Assembly: GCA_046350255.1 (NCBI GenBank)
Contig: JAXMAV010000035.1
Span: 8,360-72,359 of the forward strand
Direction: 5' to 3'
Source: CALDUY01 sp046350255
Lineage (GTDB): Bacteria; Planctomycetota; Planctomycetia; Gemmatales; Gemmataceae
DNA: 64,000 bases
Numbering within the stretch: position 1 is the first letter of the stretch; every line of letters starts with the position of its first letter. Position numbers and translations under genes: made by a program. Under the pieces are notes generated by a model that was not told the origin of the DNA, did not search any database, and was given only the letters and a program-made list of their open reading frames with translations. Positions 34,141-43,737 of this stretch are shown piece by piece.

Positions 34141-35628
34141 ATGGCCTCAACTGTTCCGCCTGGGCCGCGTTATCCGGCCCTGTACCAGATCAACACCCGC
34201 GTGTGGTTGACCGCGCTGGGCCGCACCCTGGGCCGGGCTGCCACGCTCGACGATATTCCGGATAGCGAATTAGATGAAATTGCTCGCGCCGGCTTCGACT
34301 GGGTCTGGCTCCTCAGCGTCTGGCAGACGGGGCCCACGTCCCAGCGTGTGTCGCGCACGCACCCAGGCTGGCGCCACGAGTTCGAGACCACGCTGCCTGA
34401 CCTGCGCGAGGAGGATATCGGCGGTTCCGGCTTCGCCATCACCGATTATCGCGTGGATAAAGCCCTGGGCGGCGATCCTGCCCTGGCTCGTCTGCGGCAG
34501 CGCCTGGCCCAGCGTGGTCTGCTGCTGCTGCTGGACTTCGTGCCCAACCACCTGGGGCTGGATCATCCCTGGCTCGACCAGCACCCCGAATACTTCATCA
34601 CGGGAACCGAGGACGACCTGGCCCGGCCGCCACAGAACTTCCTCCGACTCCAGCGCGCCTCGGGAGAGCGTATCCTCGCGCATGGGCGCGATCCCTACTT
34701 TGATGGCTGGCCCGACACGGTCCAGCTGGATTACTCCCGCGCGTCGACGCAGCTGGCCTTGCGGCAGGAACTGCTGCGCATCGCTGGACAGTGTGATGGT
34801 CTTCGCTGCGACATGGCCATGCTGGTGTTGCCAGAGGTCTTCGCGCGGACGTGGGGACGCCCGGCCCTCCCGTTCTGGCCCGAGGCGATCCGACAGGTGC
34901 GCGACCAGGTGCCCGGGTTTGTCTTCCTCGCCGAGGTCTACTGGGATCTCGAATGGGCGATGTTGCAGGAAGGGTTCGACTTCGCCTACGACAAACGGCT
35001 CTACGACCGGCTGCGCGAAGGGCACGCCCGGCCGATCCGGGAGCATCTCCGTGCGGGGCTCGACTACCAGGATCACCTGGCGCGCTTCCTGGAGAATCAC
35101 GACGAGGCCCGCGCTGCGGCGGCCTTTCCCCAGGCGATGCATCCAGCGGCCGCGGTGATCACCTACCTCAGTCCCGGCCTGCGCTTCTTCCAACAGGGGC
35201 AACGCGAGGGCCGCACCTGCCGCATCTCGCCGCATCTCGTGCGCGGGCCCGACGAACCACGGAACGAGGCGCTCTGGCAGTTCTATTCCCGCCTGGAAAC
35301 GATCCTGCGCTTTCCCACGCTGCGCAGTGGCACCTGGCAGTTACTGGACGCCAGCCCCGCCTGGGACGGCAACCCAACGCACGACGATTGCCTGGTGTTC
35401 GCCTGGAGCGGCCCGGAGCCGTCGCGGCTGGTGGTGGCGGTGAACTACGCAGGCTATGCCTCGCAGTGTCATGTGCAGTTGCCCTTCGCCGGGCTGGGCG
35501 GTCGAACCTGGCGACTGCGCGATCTCCTGGGCGCAGGCACGTATGACTGGCAGGGCGACGACCTGGTCGGTCGGGGTCTGTACCTCGACCTGGCCCCCTG
35601 GCAGGCCTGCGTCTTTTTGGTGGAGTAA
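34141..35628 (+). CDS. GH13 alpha-amylase-family enzyme
   Basis: A 495-residue TIM-barrel enzyme without signal peptide. Conserved regions: LLLLDFVPNHLGLDHP (region I), CDGLRCDMAML with the catalytic nucleophile Asp (region II), VFLAEVYWDLEWAM with the acid Glu (region III), and FLENHDEARAA with the third Asp (region IV). The C-terminal ~90 residues form the usual beta-sandwich. The opening YQINTRVWL...LDEIARAGFDWVWLLSVW resembles trehalose/glucan-remodelling members rather than secreted amylases. With the upstream GH63 it likely handles storage glucan or a compatible solute. The exact subfamily cannot be set by eye. Convergent with recQ, four bases apart. Confidence 0.88.
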   Translation: MASTVPPGPRYPALYQINTRVWLTALGRTLGRAATLDDIPDSELDEIARAGFDWVWLLSVWQTGPTSQRVSRTHPGWRHEFETTLPDLREEDIGGSGFAITDYRVDKALGGDPALARLRQRLAQRGLLLLLDFVPNHLGLDHPWLDQHPEYFITGTEDDLARPPQNFLRLQRASGERILAHGRDPYFDGWPDTVQLDYSRASTQLALRQELLRIAGQCDGLRCDMAMLVLPEVFARTWGRPALPFWPEAIRQVRDQVPGFVFLAEVYWDLEWAMLQEGFDFAYDKRLYDRLREGHARPIREHLRAGLDYQDHLARFLENHDEARAAAAFPQAMHPAAAVITYLSPGLRFFQQGQREGRTCRISPHLVRGPDEPRNEALWQFYSRLETILRFPTLRSGTWQLLDASPAWDGNPTHDDCLVFAWSGPEPSRLVVAVNYAGYASQCHVQLPFAGLGGRTWRLRDLLGAGTYDWQGDDLVGRGLYLDLAPWQACVFLVE

Positions 35629-35632
35629 GCCC

Positions 35633-37159
35633 CTACCCGGGCAACCGGCCCGATAGTCGTTCCACGTTGCGGCGCAGCTCCTGCAGACGAGCAGCCTCGT
35701 CCGGCTCGGTTGGGTCGTTGTCGCAGTGATGACAGGGGCCGACTAGCAAGGCGTCGTCGTCGAAGTAGGTGAGCAGGGCCCGCCAGCGGCAGCCGCTTGA
35801 CTCGGCGTATTCAACCATGCGCTCCAGGGAAATACGGTCCTGTTCCTCGCGGTCGCGGTAGGCGCGTCCGATCCCGGCCACCGCCTCACGGGACAGGCCT
35901 GCCTTCATCAGGAGATAATGGTCGCCGGGTTTGCGTTCGAGGACGCCCTGGGCGCAGAGCAACATCAGGCAGACCTTGGTCCGCGCCGACCGCAACGGCG
36001 AGACCATCTCGATGTCCTTGCGAGTCAGGTCCTTCTTTTGCTCGACCAGGCGGCTCACGGCGTGGTAGACATTCACCAGATCGCTGGCCTCGGGATAGCG
36101 TCCTCCCTGGAAGAATCGCTGCAGCTTGCGGTCTTCTCGGTCGTAAAGCAGCACGCACCGCGCAGGCAGCCCATCGCGCCCGGCCCGGCCGGCTTCCTGG
36201 TAGTAGGCCTCCAGTGTGGCCGGCAGGTGGTAGTGGATCACCTGGCGCACGTCCTTCTTGTCAATACCCAGACCAAAGGCGTTGGTGGCGATAAAGAGAT
36301 TCAGCTCGCCGGACATGAAGCGCGCCTGGACGTTGGTACGTCGTTTAGGAGACAGCTTGCCGTGGTAACCCGTGGCGACCATCTGCTGGTCAGCCAGGAA
36401 ATCGGTCACCTCCTCGACGGCTTTCACCGTAGCACAGTAGACGATGGTGGTGCCCTTCACCCCGGTGATCAGCTCCATCAGCTTCTCGCGCTTTTCTGCC
36501 TCGCCCACCACCGGGACGACGGATAGCTGCAGGTTCGAGCGGTAAAAGCCAGTGTGGACCACCTCGGCATTGGGAATGCGCAACCGGCAGCGGATGTCGT
36601 GTATCACTCCGGGAGTGGCGGTGGCTGTTAACGCCAATACGGGGGGCCGGCCCAGGTCGTCGATGGCATCGGCCAGCCCCAGGAAGTCGGGGCGAAAATC
36701 GTGGCCCCACTGGCTCACGCAGTGCGCCTCGTCCACCACGAAGAGGCCCACGCGGTGCTGGCGCACCTTCTCGCGGAAGGCGGGGTCGGCCAGGCGCTCC
36801 GGCGTGGCAAAGATGAACTCGACCTTGCCACTGGACAAGGCCTCGTTGTACTCGCGGGTCAGGGTGAGCGGCACCGAGCTGTTCATCTCCACCACCTGGA
36901 AGCCGCGCTGCCGCAGGTTGTCGGCCTGATCCTTCATCAGGGCGATGAGGGGCGACACCACCACGGTGGTGCCGGACATCTCCAGGGCGGGCAGCTGGTA
37001 GCAGAGGCTTTTGCCCGACCCAGTCGGCATGATCACCAGAACATCGCGCCCCGCAACGGCTGCCTGGACCGCCTCGACCTGGCCGGCGCGGAACCCCTTG
37101 AAGCCGAAGTGTTGCTGCAACTTGTCGGCCAGCCCCTCGACCCTGGGCAATCTGGACAT
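35633..37159 (-). CDS. recQ: RecQ-family ATP-dependent DNA helicase
   Basis: A 508-residue 3'-5' DNA helicase. The start at MSRLPRVEGLADKL follows GAGAGG; upstream frame is not family-like. Motifs in order: FRAGQVEAVQAAVAGRD (motif 0), MPTGSGKSLCYQLPAL (Walker A), VVSPLIALMKDQ (Ia), VVDEAHCVSQWGHDFRPDF (DEAH and the aromatic-rich loop), LALTATATPGV (III), ATNAFGLGIDKKDVRQVIHY (V) and YYQEAGRAGRDGLPA (VI). The zinc region has GCRWRALLTYF and GPCHHCDNDP: three cysteines are clear, and Asp stands where the fourth is expected. It ends soon after, so the HRDC domain, and probably most of the winged helix, is missing (E. coli RecQ has 609 residues). Confidence 0.93.
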   Translation of the reverse strand: MSRLPRVEGLADKLQQHFGFKGFRAGQVEAVQAAVAGRDVLVIMPTGSGKSLCYQLPALEMSGTTVVVSPLIALMKDQADNLRQRGFQVVEMNSSVPLTLTREYNEALSSGKVEFIFATPERLADPAFREKVRQHRVGLFVVDEAHCVSQWGHDFRPDFLGLADAIDDLGRPPVLALTATATPGVIHDIRCRLRIPNAEVVHTGFYRSNLQLSVVPVVGEAEKREKLMELITGVKGTTIVYCATVKAVEEVTDFLADQQMVATGYHGKLSPKRRTNVQARFMSGELNLFIATNAFGLGIDKKDVRQVIHYHLPATLEAYYQEAGRAGRDGLPARCVLLYDREDRKLQRFFQGGRYPEASDLVNVYHAVSRLVEQKKDLTRKDIEMVSPLRSARTKVCLMLLCAQGVLERKPGDHYLLMKAGLSREAVAGIGRAYRDREEQDRISLERMVEYAESSGCRWRALLTYFDDDALLVGPCHHCDNDPTEPDEAARLQELRRNVERLSGRLPG

Positions 37160-37274
37160 GCAGACCTCTCCCTCGTTTCCCGATCCGGTCGCCGCTTCAT
37201 TCCGCCGGAGCCAGGCGACTTCCTCACTGTAATGCAAACGTCGCGCCGGGTTCAAGCAAGGGGTGGCAAGAAAT

Positions 37275-37308
37275 GGGCCGCCAGCGAAGCAAGGTTCGCT
37301 GGCGGCCC
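37275..37308 (-). terminator. Terminator-like hairpin after the alpha-2-macroglobulin gene
   Basis: 14-base perfect arms (37275-37288 and 37295-37308) with a six-base loop, followed on the minus strand by ATTTCTT. It sits 23 bases past the stop of the macroglobulin gene and ahead of recQ on the same strand. Confidence 0.75.
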
Positions 37309-37331
37309 GGACTGCGCGGGTCAGGCGAAGG

Positions 37332-40300
37332 TTAATCGTCGATGATCACCTTGATCTCGTCGGAGTTGCCCTTCAGCTCCGGCGCGTACATGGCCGAGGC
37401 CTTGGCCGGCAACGCGCTGAACTTCCCGGGAATCTCCGCACGCATCCGGTAGCTCACCGAGTGCTTGCCGCGAGCCAGCACCCGACTGAAGAAGCACACG
37501 CGGTCGTCACGGACCTCCATGTAGGCTCCCATGTCGTTGCCGTTGTAGCCAGAGCGCACCGCCATCGGCTCGAAGCCAGCAGCGCGGGGATCCTCGAACA
37601 GCAGGTACTCGTAGTCGTTCTTGCTGTCAATCTCCAGCTCGACCTCGACCAGATCGCCGCTCTTCAGCGTCGCGCCCGAGGCCAGCTCGATGCGCTTGTA
37701 CTTCTCGACCTTGCGGTCGGCCGCCTGGCCGCGATCCCCACGCACCTTCACGGTGGCGTCCTTCTCCCGCTCCAGCTTGTAGTACTTGCGGTTCACCTTC
37801 ACCTCCAGGCCGGCCTTCGTGATGAAGTCCTCGAGCGTGAAGTTGGTCAGGTAGGCGTTGAAGTACACCGGACCGGTGCCCTTGCGCTTGATCTCCACGG
37901 TGTGCGTTCCCGCGTCGATCTTGTCGCCCTCGAGCACGAGCTTGTTATCGAAGGTGAACAGGTTGGTCGAGTCGATCTTGACCTCCTTCTCCTTCTTGCC
38001 GTCCAGCCAGACCTCGACGGTCATGTCCGGCTTATCCTCGCCCGAAGCTTTGAGGTAGTCGGCCATGGCCTCGATGCAGATGGCGGTGTCGCGCGTGCTG
38101 TTCCAGTACGTCGCGTGCTTGCGGTTGTTGAGGAGATACTTGACCAGCCCGGCGGCCTTCTTGTCCTTCGGGGAGGTCTTCGCCAGCAGCTTCAAATAGT
38201 AGCCGTTGGCCTCGATCTCGCTGCCGTTCCAGCGCCACCAGGCGCGCTCGGCGGGCAGCCGCAGGTAGGCCGACTGGTTCTCCTCGTCTTCCACGACGAA
38301 CTGCTCGATGTTCTCGAGGATCATCGCCAGTTGCTTGACCTGCTTCTGCCGGTGCAGCGCCAGGCCGAACATCGCCTTGGCATAGACCGACAGATGGGTC
38401 CGATCGCGGTAGAGGAACTCGCGCATGTCGTCGTTCTTGAGGTCCTGGTCGCCCAGCACCATGTAGACCAGCGCGTCGGTGTCATCCGCGTACTCCTTGT
38501 ACGGGATGGTCTTCGTCTTTGCCCGCTGAATCATCGCGATCTGCTCGGCCTGGTAGTTCTTCAACCAGTCGATGCCTCGCTCAATGACTCCAGGGACGAT
38601 GGCGATGTCATTCTCGCGCGCCAGCTGCAGTCCATGCACCACGACAGCGGTGGTGTGCGGGTAGGACCGTTCGCCGAAGCCAGAGAACCAACCCCAGCCA
38701 CCGTCGCTGCACTGCATGTTCGTCAGTGCCTGCACGCCAGCCAGCGACATCTTGCGCACCTCGTCCTCGTCGAAGACGGGGTTGCGATCAAAGCGCTTCC
38801 ACTGCTTCGCCCGTTCCTTGTCCTCGCCGATTTCCATGGCGTTGAGGTTGGTGCGCTTCTGCTGAATGTCCTTCAGATCCAGCTTCATCCGCTGCAGGAC
38901 GCGCTGGGTGATGACCGTCGGCAGGAAGCGGTTCAACGTCTGCTCAGTGCAGCCGTACGGATACTCGACCATGTACGGCAGAGCATCCACCATGGCGCCA
39001 GCCAGCGTCGGCGAGTAACGCACCTCGATGCGCGTTTGCTCGGGCCGCCGCTCCTTTGGCACCATCATGGTGATCTTGCCGAGACTCTTCTCCGGCCGGA
39101 TCACGCCCGAGAAGGAGTCCATCTTCAGCATGCCGTGGACATAAGCGGGGAACGACATCTGCATGGCGTCGGATTCCTCGTCCGTCACCGCCTTCATGCG
39201 CACCACCGCCTGACCTTCGTGGGTGACCTTGACGCGCCAATCGACGCGTTTCTCGCCTCCGGCAGCGATCGTCACCTTCTGGTTGGGGCTGCCGAGAATC
39301 TGCAGCGTCCCTCCTTCAACCTCGAGGCTGACCGCGACGTCCTTTTCCTTCTTCAGGTAGTTGTGGACGTTGGCGGACAGCACCACCTCGTCCTTCTGCG
39401 TGAAGAAGCGCGGCGCCTGCAGACGCAGCAGCAGATCCTTCTTCGTGGTGACCTCGGCCTCGCCCTGGCCCACCTTGGTGCCGTGGGTCAGAGACCAGAC
39501 CTTGATCTTCCACCCGGTCAGCTGCTCGGGCATGGTGAAGCTGACCTCGGCGATGCCCGCCGCGTTCGTCTCCAGCGTGCCCTTCCAGACTGCGGTGTCG
39601 GCGAAGTTCTTGCGAACAGTCGGCTCCACTCCTGGTGGGGCTCCGGTGCCACCTTGCGGGTCGGAACCACCCTCACCAGCCTTGTCCTTGCCGGCCGCCT
39701 TTTCTATCCGGTCCATTTGCATTTGCTTGCCGTCAGCCAGGCCACCTGCGGCTGCCGCCATGGGGGCTGCTGGAGGTGAAATGTCGCGCAGGCTTTCTCC
39801 CTTGCGCATTTGGCGGCCCTGGTTGGCCATACCTCCGCGCCCACCTCCGAAACCTCCGAGCATCGCTGCACTGCTCTGCGGCTTGCTCAGTTCCTCGATG
39901 ACGTTCTCGCCGAAGATGCCGAGGTTACCCATGCCCGTCTCCCCCGGCTTCAGTACCTGAGCGAACATGCGCCCCAGGCTGTGTTCCGAGTTCGGGTTAT
40001 GGTGACGCCGCCACTTCCAGAAGAACTGCTTGATCTCCGGCACATTCGAACCGCCTGAGATGTACTCCACCGAGCGGTCGTAGATCGACAGCACTGTGCT
40101 GCCCACCACCGGCTTGCCGAAGAAGTCGGTCACCTTGACCTTCACGGTGGCCTTCTGGCCCGGCTTGTACTCCTGCTGCGACGGCAGCACCTCGACGTTC
40201 AGCACGCGCTTTTCCGGAGGCACGACCACCTCGCGAACCTCCTGGTGTACGCGCCCGCCATGAACCGTCATCGCCTCGACGAAGAAGTTGGGCATGTCCT

Positions 40301-43300
40301 TCAACGTCACCGCGATCTCCTCGACCGTGCTCTTGCCCTTGATGCGCAGGAGTTTCGGCGCCAGGTACACGCCGTTGGTCGGCCGGACGAACAGCAGCAC
40401 CGTCCCATCGATGGTGTCGGTGTTCACCAGCAGGTTGACCTTGTCGTTGGGGGCATACTCACGCTTGTCGGTGATCAGCTCGATGGCATTGAATCGGTAA
40501 TCCTTGCCGTCGAAGCCCTCGCCACGCACCACGAAGACATAGGCGCCCTCGATGGCGTTGTTCTTCGCGTCGGTCAGCTTGTAGACCAGCCGATACTGCC
40601 CGGGCCGGGCTGCCTTCAGCTGCTGACGGCCGTACCCCTCCACGTCGGTGTCCACGTTCCACGTCTGCACCGCCGTCTCGACCGGTTTGTTGTCCTTGTC
40701 GTAACTGATCCGGTTCAGGGTCAGCACGCCTCGGCCCTGGACTGGCTTGCGATCCGGGGTCAGGCCGCGGAAGCTGGCCTTCACCGTGTCACCCACCAGG
40801 TAGTAGCCGCGATCGACCCACGAGAAGACCTGGAACGGCTTGCGCGATACGATCACGCTGCCCGTCCCGACGATGGTCCGACGCGATTCGTCCACGACCT
40901 CGGCGGTCACCTCGTAGTTGTGGTCCTGATCGCCGTGCAGTTCCTTGGCGACACCCGTGTCGATCGACACCTTCACGGTGCCATCCTGGCCGATTTCTAC
41001 CTCGTTCTCGAGCACCACTTCGGGTGGCTCCTGATGGCGATGCCCCCACCAGGGAAAGTACGGCCGACGGCAACCCCACTCGGCGAAGCCGGGGTACCAG
41101 TCGTAGTCGGCGGCGAACCACCAGTAGCCGGGACCATAGAACCAGTCCCACGTCCCGGTCGGATACCAGGTGGTGGTGTGCGGCGAACGCAGCACCTTGT
41201 ACTTCACCTTGGCTTTCGAGACCGGAGCGCCGAAGTAGTACTTGGCCTGGATGGTGGCGTCGAACTTCTCGCCCAGGCGGATCGGTTCTTTGGGCGCCTC
41301 GACCTTCACCTCAAACTCGGGCTTCTTGTACTCTTCCAGGCGGAACGACCCAGTGTTCCAGTGCCCGCCGATCTGGAAGTAGTACATGCCCAGCGTCGCA
41401 TCCTTCGGCAGCTTCAACTCGCCTTCCAGCCCGCCGAAGGCGTCGCTCTTGAGACTCTTCTCGAAGATCTTGTCGCCCTTGGGATTCCGGATGACGACCG
41501 GGAACTCCTGGTTGGCGAAATCCGAGGTGTCGGTCAGGTCGTACTTCGCGTGCCGGACCCAGGCCTTGAAGTGAATGGTGTTGTCAGGTCGGTACACCGG
41601 CCGGTCGGTGATGGTGAACACCCGGGTCGCGTTGTACTCGGGGTCGTAGCGTCGGCCGTACCACACGCCGTTGAAGCCCAGGTAGGCCAGGCGGTCGGCG
41701 CCGCCCTGACCATCCTTCGCCTTGCGTGCCGTGGTCAACCACTGATAGTTGCTCGACACATCTTCCGCGCCGAGAATCAGCTGGCCATCGCCGTCGCTGT
41801 TGCGCGCGAAGTTCGTCGTGTCCACCCGGTACATGTTGGTGTTTGGCTGCACCTGCACGACGCGCCAGCCGAAGAACTCGACGTTGGATTTCTCGACCGG
41901 AGCGCCCGTGATGGCATCGCCCACGTAGTAGAAGACCTTGCCGTCGAGCTGCTTTTTCAACAGGACGGTATCCGCCACCCAGACGATAATCCGGCTGACG
42001 TTGCCGCCATCCATCTTGGCCTCGACGAGGTAGGCGCCTGGCCGATCCAGTGGCGTGGTCACGGTGATGCGATCATCGACGTGGCTGGGCCGCGGCGTGA
42101 GATCCTTTGCCCAGGTGGCCACCTTCTCGCCCAGGTACTTGCTCTCGCCCCGGGTCACCAGGCGGTAGCCCAGGTCCTGGATATTCGTCTGCTCCCAGTT
42201 GACCTGTGCGGGGCTGCTTTTCAGGTACTTCTTCACATCCTCAAGCAGCGCCTCGACCTTGATCTCGGTCGCCTCGAAGGTCACCTTCTTGCCATTGCGG
42301 TAGCGATACTCGACCTGGGCGCGCTTACCTGCCGGCTGCGTGCCGTTGGGCTCGAACCGACCCCAGTTGTCCACAATCTGGCTGAGACGCTGCCTGCGAT
42401 AGTCACGTCCCTCCAGCTTGATCGCCTGTTTCCAGGCCTCGGCCGCCTTCTCGTACTGGCGCCGATCCTCGTACTCCTGCCCAATCTGGTCGGCCGCCTC
42501 CTGCACATACTGATCAGCCGGACGTCCCGCCACCCGCTGGAAGATCTTCAGGTAGTTGAACTCGTCGGGCAGGGTGAAGCGCCGCAGGCCCGAGGCCAGC
42601 TTGGTGATCGTCTCGCTGTCCTTGAGCGTGTGCAGATCGTAGGTGCCACTCTTGGCCTTGGTTCCCTCGTCGATCGCGCCGCGCCAGCCGTAGTAAGCCA
42701 TGGTCTGGACGCCGAACTGACTCTTGAAGAACCGGCCCAGCTGCATGTCGATCTCGTTGACCCGGCTGGCGTCCATCTCGGCCGCCTGCGTCAGCATCCA
42801 TCGCCAGCGCTCGCCATCGTTGGCCGCCTTGGCGTAGCTGTTCGGCACTTTGTAGTAGAGCGGATTGCCCTGGTCATCCACTGGCGCACCCCGGCTGTTG
42901 CCGCCGAAGTAGTGGCTATCCGCGTAGTCCGGCAGCTTGCTCAGGTCGGTGAGATACTGCAGCCGCCAGGCCTCGTGAAAACGCGTCCCCTGCTGAATGA
43001 ACTGTGCGAACGCGAGATAATAGTTGGCCATCTCGCGCTTCTCGGCCTTCTCGACGAGCGGCAAACCCTGCTGCATGAGCTGCATGGCGCGCACCCGATC
43101 GCGGTGGGCGGTGTTGACCCAACGCCCCCCCTGGCGACGCCAGCCGCGCGAGAACTTCCCGGCCACGATGTAACCATGCGGATCCACCGTGCGCAGACTC
43201 TGGGCTGCCGCCTGCAGCAGACGCCAGTTCTTCCCATGGACCTTGACAGCCGACTCCAACAGTTCGTCCACCTCATCGACCCGGCCCAGCTGGATCAGTG

Positions 43301-43535
43301 CGCTCACCGCCAGGGTGTAATCCGTGTCTACCTTTTTTTCGTCGGCCTTCGGGTCGAGAGTCAGCTCGCGCAACCCGTCGTAGGCCACCTTGTAGTTGCC
43401 GGCCTGAAACGCTTTGGTTAGCTTGTCGCGTTTCTGTTCTGGTGTTGCCTGGTCTGCTGCCCAGACCACCATACCAAGCGCTGCGGCGCAGAGCACGCCG
43501 AGGCTCAGCCACTGGGCTCGTTTTCGCCCAAGCAT
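37332..43535 (-). CDS. Alpha-2-macroglobulin family protein with thioester
   Basis: A 2067-residue protein. The ATG at 43533-43535 follows GGAGAAACCT and begins a signal peptide (LSLGVLCAAALGMVVWA). The N-terminal ~450 residues are helical repeats with RDKLTKAFQAGNYKVAYDGL. Then come successive MG beta-sandwich domains (VFTITDRPVYRPDNTIHFKAW marks MG2). The thioester motif PYGCTEQTLNRF (Cys1529) lies in front of the alpha-toroid domain; the Cys and Gln that form the bond are intact. In bacteria such proteins trap proteases in the periplasm. E. coli pairs the gene with pbpC; no PbpC lies nearby. Two odd inserts stand out: a 41-residue aromatic stretch (790-830) and a Gly/Met/Ala-rich stretch near residue 1220-1310 where the protease bait region might be. 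Probably monocistronic. Confidence 0.92.
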   Translation of the reverse strand: MLGRKRAQWLSLGVLCAAALGMVVWAADQATPEQKRDKLTKAFQAGNYKVAYDGLRELTLDPKADEKKVDTDYTLAVSALIQLGRVDEVDELLESAVKVHGKNWRLLQAAAQSLRTVDPHGYIVAGKFSRGWRRQGGRWVNTAHRDRVRAMQLMQQGLPLVEKAEKREMANYYLAFAQFIQQGTRFHEAWRLQYLTDLSKLPDYADSHYFGGNSRGAPVDDQGNPLYYKVPNSYAKAANDGERWRWMLTQAAEMDASRVNEIDMQLGRFFKSQFGVQTMAYYGWRGAIDEGTKAKSGTYDLHTLKDSETITKLASGLRRFTLPDEFNYLKIFQRVAGRPADQYVQEAADQIGQEYEDRRQYEKAAEAWKQAIKLEGRDYRRQRLSQIVDNWGRFEPNGTQPAGKRAQVEYRYRNGKKVTFEATEIKVEALLEDVKKYLKSSPAQVNWEQTNIQDLGYRLVTRGESKYLGEKVATWAKDLTPRPSHVDDRITVTTPLDRPGAYLVEAKMDGGNVSRIIVWVADTVLLKKQLDGKVFYYVGDAITGAPVEKSNVEFFGWRVVQVQPNTNMYRVDTTNFARNSDGDGQLILGAEDVSSNYQWLTTARKAKDGQGGADRLAYLGFNGVWYGRRYDPEYNATRVFTITDRPVYRPDNTIHFKAWVRHAKYDLTDTSDFANQEFPVVIRNPKGDKIFEKSLKSDAFGGLEGELKLPKDATLGMYYFQIGGHWNTGSFRLEEYKKPEFEVKVEAPKEPIRLGEKFDATIQAKYYFGAPVSKAKVKYKVLRSPHTTTWYPTGTWDWFYGPGYWWFAADYDWYPGFAEWGCRRPYFPWWGHRHQEPPEVVLENEVEIGQDGTVKVSIDTGVAKELHGDQDHNYEVTAEVVDESRRTIVGTGSVIVSRKPFQVFSWVDRGYYLVGDTVKASFRGLTPDRKPVQGRGVLTLNRISYDKDNKPVETAVQTWNVDTDVEGYGRQQLKAARPGQYRLVYKLTDAKNNAIEGAYVFVVRGEGFDGKDYRFNAIELITDKREYAPNDKVNLLVNTDTIDGTVLLFVRPTNGVYLAPKLLRIKGKSTVEEIAVTLKDMPNFFVEAMTVHGGRVHQEVREVVVPPEKRVLNVEVLPSQQEYKPGQKATVKVKVTDFFGKPVVGSTVLSIYDRSVEYISGGSNVPEIKQFFWKWRRHHNPNSEHSLGRMFAQVLKPGETGMGNLGIFGENVIEELSKPQSSAAMLGGFGGGRGGMANQGRQMRKGESLRDISPPAAPMAAAAGGLADGKQMQMDRIEKAAGKDKAGEGGSDPQGGTGAPPGVEPTVRKNFADTAVWKGTLETNAAGIAEVSFTMPEQLTGWKIKVWSLTHGTKVGQGEAEVTTKKDLLLRLQAPRFFTQKDEVVLSANVHNYLKKEKDVAVSLEVEGGTLQILGSPNQKVTIAAGGEKRVDWRVKVTHEGQAVVRMKAVTDEESDAMQMSFPAYVHGMLKMDSFSGVIRPEKSLGKITMMVPKERRPEQTRIEVRYSPTLAGAMVDALPYMVEYPYGCTEQTLNRFLPTVITQRVLQRMKLDLKDIQQKRTNLNAMEIGEDKERAKQWKRFDRNPVFDEDEVRKMSLAGVQALTNMQCSDGGWGWFSGFGERSYPHTTAVVVHGLQLARENDIAIVPGVIERGIDWLKNYQAEQIAMIQRAKTKTIPYKEYADDTDALVYMVLGDQDLKNDDMREFLYRDRTHLSVYAKAMFGLALHRQKQVKQLAMILENIEQFVVEDEENQSAYLRLPAERAWWRWNGSEIEANGYYLKLLAKTSPKDKKAAGLVKYLLNNRKHATYWNSTRDTAICIEAMADYLKASGEDKPDMTVEVWLDGKKEKEVKIDSTNLFTFDNKLVLEGDKIDAGTHTVEIKRKGTGPVYFNAYLTNFTLEDFITKAGLEVKVNRKYYKLEREKDATVKVRGDRGQAADRKVEKYKRIELASGATLKSGDLVEVELEIDSKNDYEYLLFEDPRAAGFEPMAVRSGYNGNDMGAYMEVRDDRVCFFSRVLARGKHSVSYRMRAEIPGKFSALPAKASAMYAPELKGNSDEIKVIIDD

Positions 43536-43671
43536 AGGTTTCTCCTCGCTGAGAGGTGGGAGAGAGTCCACGGGGATTCATCCGTGTGAGCACACGTTGT
43601 CTGTTGTACAGACGAGGCACTCCTCTGGATGGATTGTGGCGTCTTGCGTTCTCTTCCGAGACAGGCATATA

Positions 43672-43708
43672 GAAAAACACAGACCGGAAGGCGTGCACGC
43701 CTCCCGGT
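43672..43708 (-). terminator. Rho-independent terminator after the desaturase gene
   Basis: On the minus strand, 12-base arms (43697-43708 and 43683-43694, one G-U pair) are separated by two bases and followed by CTGTGTTTTTC. It lies 30 bases after the desaturase stop. Confidence 0.8.
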
Positions 43709-43737
43709 CCGAAATCGCGTTGTCGCTGACTGCGCAA

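Noticed and set aside
37263..39779. Plus-strand open frame of 838 codons opposite the macroglobulin C-terminal half
   Set aside because: Antisense shadow with no recognisable motif, and the opposite strand holds the conserved thioester and toroid domains.
40245..43421. Plus-strand open frame of 1058 codons opposite the macroglobulin
   Set aside because: Composition (His, Val, Leu, Arg, Gln) is typical of antisense shadows in high-GC DNA. The minus strand gives a coherent signal peptide, MG domains and thioester.
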